NCBI RefSeq assembly: GCF_001712755.1
Contig: NZ_MDKC01000001.1
Location: forward strand, 434,001 to 498,000
Length of the DNA stretch: 64,000 nucleotides
From: Gottfriedia luciferensis
GTDB taxonomy: Bacteria; Bacillota; Bacilli; Bacillales; Bacillaceae_G
Reading direction: 5' to 3'
The notes beneath the pieces were generated by a model, which was given only the letters and a program-made list of their open reading frames with translations, had not been told where the DNA came from and made no database searches. The stretch's first letter is position 1; each line of letters begins with the position of its first letter. Positions 16,628 to 25,762 of this stretch are shown here, in pieces. A program made the translations under genes and the position numbers.

Positions 16628-19123
16628 ATGGCAAATGAATATCGTTCGCGAGAAGAACGTAAACGGCTGGAAAAGCCTTCTAAAATTTCCAATAAGTCTG
16701 AAGGCTTATGGAAAAAAATTACTGTAACATTATTATCAATCGTAATTGTTTTCATACTGATTGGTGTAGGAATATTTTCATATTTAGTTAGCGGAGCACC
16801 CGCACTAGATGAATCAAAACTTAAAGTACCGCTATCTTCGACTATTGTCGATAAGGATGGCAAAGTAGTAGCCGAATTAGGTAGAGAACAACGAACAAAA
16901 GTGTCCTACAATGAAATTCCAAAGGTTGTAGAGGACGCATTTATTGCCACTGAAGATGTGCGGTTTTATAAACATAAAGGCGTAGACATTCGACGGGTAT
17001 TTGGTGCAGTTTTAGCCAATATTACTGGAGGTTTTGGATCACAAGGTGGAAGTACAATCACCCAGCAAGTAGTAAAAAACTCATTTTTATCTTCTCAAAA
17101 AACAATTAAGCGTAAAGTTCAGGAAATGTACTTAGCATTTAAATTAGAACAAAGATACTCTAAACATCAAATATTAGAAATGTATTTAAATAAAGTTTAC
17201 TTTTCAAATGGTCTTAAAGGGCGAGGAGTATATGGGGTAGCTAAAGCTTGTGAAACTTATTTTAGTAAAGATTTATCTAAAATTACATTGCCAGAAGCAG
17301 CAACTTTAGCAGGGATGGTGAAGGCCCCAAATAGCTATAATCCTGCAAAGCACCCTACACAGTCACAAAATCGTAGAAATACGGTTTTAAGTCAAATGAA
17401 AAAATATGGTTATATTACAGAGGAACAATATACAACTGCAAAAGCAATACCAATGAAATCATTAGTAAAGGTACATGAATCTGGTGGTACAAAATACAAT
17501 TCATTTATCGATGTAGTCGTAAACGAAGTAGAAAAAAACAGTGATGCAAATGTTTATACAGATGGGCTAACGATTGAAACTACATTAGATCCTAAAGCTC
17601 AAGATAAAGCTGATGAAATATTAAGTAGGGGAAAAAGCTTCTATCCGAGTGATGAATTTCAAACTGGCTTTGTATTATTAGATACGAAATCAGGTGAAAT
17701 TCGAGCAGTAGGTGCTGGTAGAAATACAAGTACTGGTGGTTTAAACTTTGCAACTGATATTAAAAGACAGCCGGGATCTTCGATTAAACCTATACTTGAT
17801 TACGGTCCAGCTATTCAGTATTTAAAATGGTCAACTTTTCATCAAATTCTTGACGAACCTTATACATATTCTAATGGGACACCTATTAGAAACTGGGATC
17901 GCAAATACAAAGGTAATATTTCAATTCGATTAGCATTAGTCGATTCTCGAAATATTCCTGCATTAAAGACTTTCCAGGCTGTAGGAAGTGATCGCTCTAG
18001 AGAATTTGGGAATGGTTTAGGGTTTAATTTTTCGAAAAATACATATTATGAATCTTATTCTATTGGAGGATTCACAGGTGTATCAGCAATGGAGATGGCA
18101 GGAGCTTATGCTGCATTTGGAAATAGTGGAATTTATAATAAGCCTCACTCCGTTAAAAAAATTATTTATCCTGATAAAACTGAAAAAGTATTTGCAACTG
18201 AGCCTAAACAAGTAATGAGTGATTATACTGCATATATGGTAACAGATATGCTTCGCGATGTAGTAAAAACACCACTTGGTACTGGTAAGAGAGCAAATGT
18301 ACCAGGGCTTGATATGGCAGGTAAAACAGGTACGACAAACTATTCTGATGAAGTAAAACAAAAATACGGATTTCCGGATAACGCAACTCGTGATAGTTGG
18401 TTTATAGGATATTCTTCAGATGTTACAATGGCTGTTTGGACTGGGTATGAAAAAAATAAAAAGAATAACTTTCTTGGTAAAGGTTCAACGAATATTGCCA
18501 AATACATTGCAAGAGATATGTTAGCTGCAAATGGTGATCGAAACGCAATATTTAGAAAACCTTCATCGGTTGAAGAAATTCGAAATGAATTATACATTCG
18601 TGGAGAAAAAGTAGATGATATTCCAAAAGATATTGTGATTGAGTCTGCAAAAAATGTTAAGGCGAATTATGATCCTGTTACAAGTAATATTTCATTAAAT
18701 TGGACGTATCCTGCAAATCTGCTTCAAAAAACCTCTTTTGAAGTAAGTTATACTGTAAATGGTGCAGCGGGACAAACTCAAAAAATTCAAGGTACAGCAA
18801 CAAGTATTAATGGAATTGTCCCTGGAGATATTGTAAAAATAGCGATTGTTGCTATGAGTGCTGAAGGTAAGAGTGGACCTGTTACAGTTACTGTTGATTT
18901 ATCTTCACCTGAACAACCAACTACTCCACCTGTAAATGAAGGTGGACAAGGAAATGGAAATGGACAGGGAAATGGAAATGGACAAGGAACTGGAAATGAG
19001 CAAGGGAATGGAAACGGGACAGGAGAAGGTACGAAGCCAGGTGATCAAACGCCGGGTACAGGAGGAGCGAATGGAGATAATATTGTAAATCCAATCGTAC
19101 CTAATCCTAAAAATCCACATTAA
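16628..19123 (+). CDS. Class A penicillin-binding protein (PBP1A family)
   Basis: Bifunctional peptidoglycan polymerase and transpeptidase. One membrane helix (about 31-54), then a GT51 glycosyltransferase domain with catalytic glutamate E109 in ATED, and GGSTITQQ. The transpeptidase domain has SSIK (S384 nucleophile, K387), SRN (440-442) and KTG (566-568). After it comes a fibronectin type III-like domain (about 675-760) and a Gly/Asn/Gln low-complexity tail (about 765-831). 831 residues, somewhat long for the family because of the tail. Own terminator; the recU neighbour that often precedes ponA in Bacillus is absent here, so this may be a paralogue. Beta-lactams are the known family inhibitors. 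Confidence 0.92.
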   Translation: MANEYRSREERKRLEKPSKISNKSEGLWKKITVTLLSIVIVFILIGVGIFSYLVSGAPALDESKLKVPLSSTIVDKDGKVVAELGREQRTKVSYNEIPKVVEDAFIATEDVRFYKHKGVDIRRVFGAVLANITGGFGSQGGSTITQQVVKNSFLSSQKTIKRKVQEMYLAFKLEQRYSKHQILEMYLNKVYFSNGLKGRGVYGVAKACETYFSKDLSKITLPEAATLAGMVKAPNSYNPAKHPTQSQNRRNTVLSQMKKYGYITEEQYTTAKAIPMKSLVKVHESGGTKYNSFIDVVVNEVEKNSDANVYTDGLTIETTLDPKAQDKADEILSRGKSFYPSDEFQTGFVLLDTKSGEIRAVGAGRNTSTGGLNFATDIKRQPGSSIKPILDYGPAIQYLKWSTFHQILDEPYTYSNGTPIRNWDRKYKGNISIRLALVDSRNIPALKTFQAVGSDRSREFGNGLGFNFSKNTYYESYSIGGFTGVSAMEMAGAYAAFGNSGIYNKPHSVKKIIYPDKTEKVFATEPKQVMSDYTAYMVTDMLRDVVKTPLGTGKRANVPGLDMAGKTGTTNYSDEVKQKYGFPDNATRDSWFIGYSSDVTMAVWTGYEKNKKNNFLGKGSTNIAKYIARDMLAANGDRNAIFRKPSSVEEIRNELYIRGEKVDDIPKDIVIESAKNVKANYDPVTSNISLNWTYPANLLQKTSFEVSYTVNGAAGQTQKIQGTATSINGIVPGDIVKIAIVAMSAEGKSGPVTVTVDLSSPEQPTTPPVNEGGQGNGNGQGNGNGQGTGNEQGNGNGTGEGTKPGDQTPGTGGANGDNIVNPIVPNPKNPH
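18941..19035 (+). repeat. In-gene degenerate GQGNGN repeat
   Basis: About eight degenerate 12-base units of the type GGACAAGGAAAT encode the Gly-Gln-Asn-rich tail of the penicillin-binding protein. Such runs can change in length by slippage; the tail is probably a flexible cell-wall-facing spacer. Confidence 0.7.
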
Positions 19124-19133
19124 ATCTAAAATT

Positions 19134-19166
19134 AAAACGCATTGAGAAATATCAATGCGTTTTTTT
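19134..19166 (+). terminator. Intrinsic terminator
   Basis: AAAACGCATTG pairs with CAATGCGTTTTTTT just after the penicillin-binding protein gene. Confidence 0.85.
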
Positions 19167-19194
19167 AAAGTGATCATGTTAAAGGAGTTTTAAA

Positions 19195-19671
19195 ATGGAA
19201 GATAAAATAAGGATTAATATTTTTTTAAAAGAGTCGGATAATCCATACGCTAGTTATTATAGCGAAGACGATTTACACTTAAGCTCTGATTTAGAAGATT
19301 TTATATTATCTAAACTACATAGTGCTAAAAGAAAAAATATAGAGCTACTATTTGGTGGTCAAAATAATTTTGATGAACATTCATTAAAAACTGCGACGTT
19401 AAACTCTTTTTCTAACCTCATGAAAACTGATGAACGGATTTATGCTAGAAATATTAAAAAGACAATTATTTTATTTGTTTTTGGTATTATTATCGGCATC
19501 TTATATTTAAAGCTTCAAAAAAGTCACGCCTATATCGGAGGCATATTAAGCATAGTATGTTGGGTATTTATTTGGTCAGGTACAGAAGTATATTTTTTTG
19601 ATAATATGCAAATTAAACAAAAGATTAATAAGTGTAAGAACATTCTTAATGCAAATATTTACAAAAAATGA
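19195..19671 (+). CDS. Unknown protein with two C-terminal membrane helices
   Basis: 158 residues. The N-terminal ~85 are acidic and soluble; two hydrophobic helices follow at about 88-105 and 113-132, then a short Lys-rich end. AAAGGAG lies 7-9 bases before the ATG. The layout (cytosolic domain then a hairpin of helices) is seen in many small membrane regulators, but I recognise no family. It is a single gene between two terminators. Confidence 0.6.
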   Translation: MEDKIRINIFLKESDNPYASYYSEDDLHLSSDLEDFILSKLHSAKRKNIELLFGGQNNFDEHSLKTATLNSFSNLMKTDERIYARNIKKTIILFVFGIIIGILYLKLQKSHAYIGGILSIVCWVFIWSGTEVYFFDNMQIKQKINKCKNILNANIYKK

Positions 19672-19682
19672 GAATGCTGATG

Positions 19683-19708
19683 CCCCCGAAAAGTCGGGGG
19701 ATTAATTT
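19683..19708 (+). terminator. GC-rich terminator hairpin
   Basis: CCCCCG pairs with CGGGGG followed by ATTAATTT, 12 bases after the previous stop. Confidence 0.65.
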
Positions 19709-19823
19709 AGCTATTGGACTGATGGTTAAATAAAGTAAACTACAATTAGCATATTCTTAGGACAAAAAAAGGTTGGGAAAAAATGAAGAGATAGGGTGTT
19801 TAACTAGCTTTTAGTACAAACTT

Positions 19824-19849
19824 AAAGACTGCTTAGCGGTCTTTTTTTT
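19824..19849 (+). terminator. Second intrinsic terminator
   Basis: AAGACtGC pairs with GCgGTCTT and runs into eight T. Nothing gene-like lies between this and the hairpin at 19683. Confidence 0.75.
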
Positions 19850-19973
19850 GTTTAATAAAAAAATCAATTGTAAAAAAATTTAAGCCAAGTCATTAATTAT
19901 TAAACTAAAAAATCAGAATGATAAATATAAATGAGTAATAGAGCATAAATAGAGTATAGCGGAGGAGTGAAAG

Positions 19974-20708
19974 ATGATAAAGGGATTAAAATTAGTGGGG
20001 CTAATCGCTTTCATTACGATTTTGAACGTGATTGTATTTTCTCCAGGTTTAATCGGAATCCAATTAATTAATGCGAGTGCATTTCAAACTGCATTTGGGA
20101 TATCGTTCATAATAGCGAATTTGTTAGTACTTCTATTTAGTATGTTTCAACTATATTTCAAGCCTGTTAAAGATAAGCCAATTAAACAGCTAAAAACAAA
20201 TGAAGATTTCGTTCTTGCTTTAAGTCGGTATAAAAATAGTAAAGTACTAAAAGAAGATATTATTACTTCAATTGAGCAAATCGAACGAATGAAAAAGAAA
20301 AAAGGCGTATTTTATAACTTATTAGCAGATCGATTTTCTCCAACCGAAATTACATACAACAAGTTTGCATCTGTTGTGGACGAGGTTGAAACATTATTTT
20401 ATTTAAGAATAAGAAACATCATAAACAAGATTAGTACTTTTGATGAACTTGAATATAAAAAAATAAAGGGGAAAGATGGATTACGGTACTCAAAGTCATT
20501 AATTCAAGAGAAAACAAATCTTTTTAATGAATACATTAAATTCGTAAAAAGAGCAATTGAAATGAATGAAGAGATTCTTGTTAATATTGATAAATTAATT
20601 TTAGAAATTTCAAGACTTGATGAAATCGGAATCGATGATATTGAAAAAATGGAATGTATGAAAGAAATCGATTCGTTAATTCAACAAACAAAATATTATA
20701 GGCAATGA
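19974..20708 (+). CDS. Membrane-anchored helical protein of the TelA operon (XpaC-like position)
   Basis: 244 residues: two membrane helices (about 8-27 and 39-62) followed by a long cytosolic, mainly helical and charged domain (about 70-244) that may form coiled coil. In many Bacillus a telA-type gene is paired with xpaC, a membrane plus helical protein. This gene holds that position and general shape, but I cannot confirm homology by eye. GGAGGAG ribosome site before ATG. It is followed within 20 bases by the VWA protein gene and then telA, so all three are probably one transcript and one complex. Confidence 0.6.
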   Translation: MIKGLKLVGLIAFITILNVIVFSPGLIGIQLINASAFQTAFGISFIIANLLVLLFSMFQLYFKPVKDKPIKQLKTNEDFVLALSRYKNSKVLKEDIITSIEQIERMKKKKGVFYNLLADRFSPTEITYNKFASVVDEVETLFYLRIRNIINKISTFDELEYKKIKGKDGLRYSKSLIQEKTNLFNEYIKFVKRAIEMNEEILVNIDKLILEISRLDEIGIDDIEKMECMKEIDSLIQQTKYYRQ

Positions 20709-20725
20709 ATGAAAGGATGATAACA

Positions 20726-22399
20726 ATGAGGAAGTTTCTTTTTGCATCTATTGCAGTGATCGTTGTAGTTTTTCTTCTTGTCTATATTGGAGTCAATATG
20801 ACTTCAGGGGATAAGGTTGTGAAAATTACTGATAAAAATAAAAATCAGCAATTAGCTAAAATGATAGAAAAAATAAATATTTCGAAAGCAAAACCAATTA
20901 AAGGTCAAATTGACTTAAGTACAGCTGATGTAGCAAGTGAACTCCCCGATATTTCAAAATTTCCTGTATCCGTAGACAATACGACTGAAAGTTTTGTTGA
21001 AATTTTTTCATCTACTGAAAAATCAAGTGATGGAAAAAATGGTTGGCTAAATGAGGTCGCAAATAAGTTTAATGATGCAAAATTCAATCTAAACGGTAAG
21101 CAAGTATCTGTAAAAATTAGAAACATTGCATCTGGTACTGCAACAGATTTTATTAAAACTGGTAAATATGTTCCTGATGCCTTTACACCTTCAAATGAAC
21201 TTTGGGGTCAAATGATCACAGCAAGTGGTGTACAAACAGAAACTGTATCCTCGCGTTTAGTTGGGAATGTCCCTGGAATTGTCATTTCAAAGACAAAATA
21301 TAATGAGTTAATGAAAAAGTACAGTAAAGTCGATCCGAAAACCGTTATCGAAGCGATGACAAAAAATGAACTATCAATGGGATATACCGACCCATTTACT
21401 AGTTCAACAGGATTAAATTTTTTAGTTACGACTTTAAATTCCTTTGATTCAAAAGATGTACTAAGCGATACTGCTGTGAGAGGGTTTGAACGCTTTCAAG
21501 CAAATGTACCATTCACTGCATCTACGACTCTACAAATGAGTGATGCAGCAGAATCGGGCGTCCTGGATGCATTTGTCTTAGAATATCAAACATTTGTTAA
21601 TTCACCTGGTTTAAAAAATAGTTACGAGTTTATTCCATTTGGAGTGCGTCACGACAGTCCACTTTATGCTTTAGGGAATTTATCAAAAGAGAAAATGGAT
21701 ATTTTGAAAAAATTTGCTGAATTTACTGGTCAAAATAATCTTCAATCACTTGCGAAACAAGATGGGTTTAATGGGTTAAACAATTACAAATCAGAGCTTA
21801 AAACGATCGATGGGGATACATTAAGTGCTGCACAGAAGCTTTGGAAAGGAAAGAAAAATACTTCAAATCCAATTGCTGCGGTTTTTGTAGCCGATGTTTC
21901 AGGTAGTATGGATGGCAAACCATTAAATGAGCTAAAAGAATCATTACTTAAAGGACAAAAATATTTAGGAAGAGATAATAGTATTGGCTTAATCTCATAC
22001 TCTGCTGATGTTACGATCAATCTTCCAATTGCAAAATATGATGCCAATCAACAGTCAAAATTTGTTGGTGCAGTATCTAGCCTCGATGCAAGTGGAGATA
22101 CAGCAACAAACGATGGAATCCTTGTAGCAATTAATATGCTGAAAGATGAAATGAAAAAAAATCCAAATGTAAGACCGCTTATTTTTGTCCTAACCGATGG
22201 GGAGACCAATCACGGGAATTCATTAAAAAATGTAAAAGGAATTATAAAAGCATATAAAATTCCAATTTATACGATTGGTTATAACGCCAATATTAAAGCG
22301 CTTGAAAGTATTTCCAATATTAACGAAGCTGCGAATATTAATGCAGATTCAGATGACGTAATCTATAAAATTCGTAATCTCTTTAATGTTCAACTTTAA
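20726..22399 (+). CDS. Membrane-anchored solute-binding-like plus von Willebrand A protein
   Basis: About 557 residues. An N-terminal membrane helix anchors an extracellular protein. Its first part (about 75-375) resembles type 2 periplasmic solute-binding proteins (GYTDPFTSSTGLNFL, SGTATDF, SDAAESGVLDAFV). Its last part (about 385-555) is a VWA domain with a metal-ion-dependent adhesion site DVSGSMDG, the threonine segment SGDTATNDG and the aspartate of LTDGETNHG, so the metal site looks complete. I start at the ATG after AAAGGA (20726) rather than at 20705. VWA plus TelA recalls the tellurite/chemical-stress Ter networks, but fusion to a ligand-binding fold is less usual. Probable sensor or scaffold outside the membrane; substrate unknown. 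Confidence 0.75.
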   Translation: MRKFLFASIAVIVVVFLLVYIGVNMTSGDKVVKITDKNKNQQLAKMIEKINISKAKPIKGQIDLSTADVASELPDISKFPVSVDNTTESFVEIFSSTEKSSDGKNGWLNEVANKFNDAKFNLNGKQVSVKIRNIASGTATDFIKTGKYVPDAFTPSNELWGQMITASGVQTETVSSRLVGNVPGIVISKTKYNELMKKYSKVDPKTVIEAMTKNELSMGYTDPFTSSTGLNFLVTTLNSFDSKDVLSDTAVRGFERFQANVPFTASTTLQMSDAAESGVLDAFVLEYQTFVNSPGLKNSYEFIPFGVRHDSPLYALGNLSKEKMDILKKFAEFTGQNNLQSLAKQDGFNGLNNYKSELKTIDGDTLSAAQKLWKGKKNTSNPIAAVFVADVSGSMDGKPLNELKESLLKGQKYLGRDNSIGLISYSADVTINLPIAKYDANQQSKFVGAVSSLDASGDTATNDGILVAINMLKDEMKKNPNVRPLIFVLTDGETNHGNSLKNVKGIIKAYKIPIYTIGYNANIKALESISNINEAANINADSDDVIYKIRNLFNVQL

Positions 22400-22418
22400 T
22401 TAGTAGGAGGATTTAAGC

Positions 22419-23567
22419 ATGTCATTTTCTATGCAAGTTGTAAATGAAGAGGAAATCAAAGCAGTAATAGAAGAGCAAGTAAAGCCTGTACCAGAGGAAT
22501 TAATGAAATTAAAGGCAACAGCGGATGCAAATGTAGCGATGATTATGGAAATAGACACTGTTTCAAAAGAAACATACGAAAAACGAAAGGAAATTCTTCA
22601 ATCTATCGAATCATTTGGATTACAGACAATGAAATCTTCTTCGAATAAAAATTCTCTTCTAAAGGTTTCACTTGGTCAACTTGCTAAAAGTGGAGACGAA
22701 GGAGGGCAAGTTGCAAAAGGATTATCAGAGCTCCAAGTTCAATTAAAAGATTTAGATCCAAGTGTAATTAATTTTACAAAGTCGGGTTTTTTAGGTAAGT
22801 TATTTAATCCTATTCGTTCATATTTTCAAAGATTTGAAAAAGCAGATGTTGCAATCGCAGATATTGTAAAGTCTCTTGATAAGGGTAAAAAAATTCTTGA
22901 AAATGATAATACGACATTAGAGCATGAACAATTATCACTTCGTATGCTTTCAAAAACGCTAGAAAAAGAAATCCAACTTGGAACATTAATGGATGAGTCA
23001 ATTGAAAACCAGATTGAAAAAGCAAAAATTGAAGGGGAAGATCAAGAAAAAATTAAATTCATCTCAGAGGAAGTTCTTTATCCGTTACGACAACGAGTCA
23101 TGGACCTACAGCAAATGTTAGTTGTCAATCACCAAGGAGATATGTCATATGAAGTTGTTATTCGGAATAATCGTGAATTAATCCGTGGAGTTGAACGTGC
23201 AAAAACAGTAACGATTTCCGCACTGAATACAGCTGTAACGGTAGCAAGTGCTCTATATAATCAAAAAATCGTTTTACAAAAAATCACTGCTTTAAATCAA
23301 ACAACAAATACAATTATTGAAGGTACTTCTAGATTATTAAAGGAGCAAGGAGTTGCAATCCAAAAGCAAGCAATGGAATCAGCGGTATCGGTTGAAACAC
23401 TAAAAACCTCATTCACAAACGTCATATCAGCATTTGAATCGATTAGTACATTTAAACAAGAAGCTTTGCCAAAAATGCGTCAAACAATTTTACAATTTCA
23501 AGAATTAGCTGAAGTCGGTTCACAACAGATTCAAAGACTTGAAAAAGGGGACCGAATCGGATTATAG
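22419..23567 (+). CDS. telA: TelA/KlaA toxic anion resistance family protein
   Basis: 382 residues, predominantly long alpha helices. It matches the TelA family by length and by the conserved blocks: FTKSGFLGKLFNPIRSYF, YPLRQRVMDLQQMLVVNHQGD, IRNNRELIRGVERAKTVTISAL and VASALYNQKIVLQKI. TelA proteins are linked to tellurite and cell-envelope antimicrobial tolerance, yet their molecular action is not known. Third gene of the operon, 19 bases after the VWA gene with GGAGG before ATG; a strong terminator follows. Cytosolic and probably a membrane-complex partner of the two upstream products. Confidence 0.9.
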   Translation: MSFSMQVVNEEEIKAVIEEQVKPVPEELMKLKATADANVAMIMEIDTVSKETYEKRKEILQSIESFGLQTMKSSSNKNSLLKVSLGQLAKSGDEGGQVAKGLSELQVQLKDLDPSVINFTKSGFLGKLFNPIRSYFQRFEKADVAIADIVKSLDKGKKILENDNTTLEHEQLSLRMLSKTLEKEIQLGTLMDESIENQIEKAKIEGEDQEKIKFISEEVLYPLRQRVMDLQQMLVVNHQGDMSYEVVIRNNRELIRGVERAKTVTISALNTAVTVASALYNQKIVLQKITALNQTTNTIIEGTSRLLKEQGVAIQKQAMESAVSVETLKTSFTNVISAFESISTFKQEALPKMRQTILQFQELAEVGSQQIQRLEKGDRIGL

Positions 23568-23596
23568 AAGATACTGGAAAAAGATAAATAAGATGC

Positions 23597-23630
23597 AAAA
23601 AAACTAAGATTGATAGAATCTTAGTTTTTT
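23597..23630. terminator. Bidirectional terminator between telA and araC-type gene
   Basis: AAAAAACTAAGATT pairs with AATCTTAGTTTTTT. A-tract and T-tract on both sides can serve the two convergent genes. Confidence 0.85.
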
Positions 23631-23650
23631 GCTTTCCCATTTTAACTAGG

Positions 23651-24547
23651 TTATTTCGCTCTCATTCGTTTAAGATCTTCTTTTGGCGGAAAACCAAATA
23701 ATCGAGAATATTCCCTACTGAACTGGGATGGACTCTCATACCCTACTCGGAATGCTACTTCTTGTGTATCTGAAGATTCAGACAGTAATAAAAGTCGCGC
23801 TTCCTGCAACCTTAAGTGCTTCTGAAATTGTAGGGGACTCATTGCAGTTACGTCTTTAAAATGTCTATGTAAGGAAGAAACGCTCATATTTGCGATTTCT
23901 GCAAGCTCATCAATTCGTAAAGACTTATAAAAATTCGCTTTAATTTGTTCAATAACTTCATTAATTCGATTAGTTGTGCTACCTTCGATGGCTATTTGTT
24001 GCAATATATTCCCATTCTGTCCACGCAATACTCTATAGAGAATTTCTTTTGTAAAAATAGGTGCAAGAAATGGGATATCTTCAGGTGATTCCGTTAAACG
24101 GGCCAATCTAATCACTGCATCTAAAATTGAACCTTCTAACTCGTTAACAAAAATCGCTCGTTTAGCAATTTCCTTTGAATTAGTGGGAATTTTAGTATCA
24201 GTTAAAATTTCCAAGATTTGACCTGGATTAAATTCAAGTTTTAAAGCTAGATATAGAGCGCTTGGAGTAGCTTCAATAACTTGGCCTGTAACTGGTAAAT
24301 CAACGGATGCTACTAAATAATTTCCAGGTCCATATTTAAAACTTTCATTACCTAGTAATAATTCCTTTTTACCAGAAACAACTATACATAGCGACGGCTT
24401 ATAGACCCTGTATTTAGGATCAGTAATCGTAGACTCCCGAATGAAAAATAATGAGTTAATTGAGGTCTCGTTAACACCTTCATGACTAGTATTGCGATCA
24501 ATAATTTGGATTAGTTCGCTTAGATAAGAAACGTTAATTTCAGACAT
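23651..24547 (-). CDS. AraC-family transcriptional regulator
   Basis: 298 residues: an AraC N-terminal type sensory domain (about 25-180, with YKPSLCIVVSGKKELLLG) and a C-terminal double helix-turn-helix (about 195-290, with IDELAEIANMSVSSLHRHF and the second-helix segment VAFRVGYESPSQFSREY). Divergent from the HAD phosphatase gene across about 200 bases. Many relatives control a neighbouring oxidoreductase or transporter, but no such partner is adjacent here. Ligand unknown. Confidence 0.88.
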   Translation of the reverse strand: MSEINVSYLSELIQIIDRNTSHEGVNETSINSLFFIRESTITDPKYRVYKPSLCIVVSGKKELLLGNESFKYGPGNYLVASVDLPVTGQVIEATPSALYLALKLEFNPGQILEILTDTKIPTNSKEIAKRAIFVNELEGSILDAVIRLARLTESPEDIPFLAPIFTKEILYRVLRGQNGNILQQIAIEGSTTNRINEVIEQIKANFYKSLRIDELAEIANMSVSSLHRHFKDVTAMSPLQFQKHLRLQEARLLLLSESSDTQEVAFRVGYESPSQFSREYSRLFGFPPKEDLKRMRAK

Positions 24548-24751
24548 ATAGTCCTCCTTACTTTAAATTTAAAAAATTTTTCATAGGATATGTAATTGTG
24601 AGAGGATTAGGCAATCATTGAGGAGGAATGTGTTAACGAACTCTGCTTATTTTAATGCATAATTAAGTATATCAAACATATCTTCAAAACTATAATATTA
24701 TCATTTCATCGATGAGGAATTAATTTTAAAACCCTTAAGGGAGAGATACTT

Positions 24752-25621
24752 ATGAAACTAATTGCATTAGACCTTGATGGTACAACACTCAACACTAATA
24801 AAATATTAAGTGTAGAAACATTAAATTCGATTAAAAAAGCTCAGGCAGCAGGGCATATCGTGATGATTTTATCCGGGCGTTCACCAAGTTCAGTTAATGA
24901 TGAACTTTCAAAGTATGGCTTAAATTGTCCAGTTGGAGGCCATAACGGAACCGCATTATATGTGAATGGTAAATTAATTGAACTAAATTCGATAGGAAGA
25001 CCTCAAGTGCAAAAAATTGCCTTAGAAGTTGAGAGAGAAGACTTGCCGTACAATATTTCTACAAACAAGGGAATATATGCCCCAAGTAATTGGCATAAAC
25101 GATTTGAACAAGTTGTTTCATCTGGGCGTGTTCCTAAAGAATACTTTTCAAACAGACACTTCAAAATGTTTACTACACCTCCAAGTGTATATGGGCATTC
25201 GTTTTTTAACAAAGTTCATGAAATAATTGATAATGAGGATTTGACAGTCCAAAAGTTTCTTATTTTAACCCTTGAACCAAAACAAATGGAGAGACTTGAT
25301 AAAAAATTAAGATCCATAGATGAGACTTTTGTTACAAGTGCCTCACCTTTTAATCTTGAGGTTACACATATAAATGGAAATAAAGGGTATGGTTTAAAAG
25401 CAATGGCCTCATATTTTAATATTCCAATAGAAAATACAGTAGCTATTGGAGATGAAAAAAATGATCTACCGATGTTAAATATAGCCGGATTATCTATAGC
25501 AATGGGGAATGCTGAAGAAGAAGTAAAGCTCTCAAGTGATGTTGTTACATTAAGTAATGATGAAAATGGTGTTGCATATGCATTTCAAAAATATATTTTT
25601 AAAGAGTCTAATGTACTATAA
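24752..25621 (+). CDS. Cof-type HAD-superfamily sugar/nucleotide phosphatase
   Basis: 289 residues, the family length. Motif I DLDGTTLN has the nucleophile aspartate, motif II SGRSP is present, a C2 cap domain occupies about 85-190, and motif IV GDEKNDLPML carries the magnesium aspartates. A cytosolic phosphatase for small phosphorylated metabolites such as sugar phosphates, FMN or pyridoxal phosphate; the precise substrate is not predictable. GGGAGAG ribosome site before ATG. A terminator lies 40 bases after the stop. Confidence 0.88.
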   Translation: MKLIALDLDGTTLNTNKILSVETLNSIKKAQAAGHIVMILSGRSPSSVNDELSKYGLNCPVGGHNGTALYVNGKLIELNSIGRPQVQKIALEVEREDLPYNISTNKGIYAPSNWHKRFEQVVSSGRVPKEYFSNRHFKMFTTPPSVYGHSFFNKVHEIIDNEDLTVQKFLILTLEPKQMERLDKKLRSIDETFVTSASPFNLEVTHINGNKGYGLKAMASYFNIPIENTVAIGDEKNDLPMLNIAGLSIAMGNAEEEVKLSSDVVTLSNDENGVAYAFQKYIFKESNVL

Positions 25622-25661
25622 TAGTAAAGAAATCTAAATACATCTAAATATGCAATATTTT

Positions 25662-25710
25662 CCTTGGTTAAATGTGTGAGTATATAACATTATCCAAGGT
25701 TGTTTTTATT
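25662..25710 (+). terminator. Probable terminator
   Basis: CCTTGG..AAATGT pairs with ACATTatCCAAGG, followed by TTGTTTTTATTT. Confidence 0.6.
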
Positions 25711-25762
25711 TGTCTATTTAAACCAATCGATTAAAATATAGAAAGGTAAGGGGGAATAAAAT

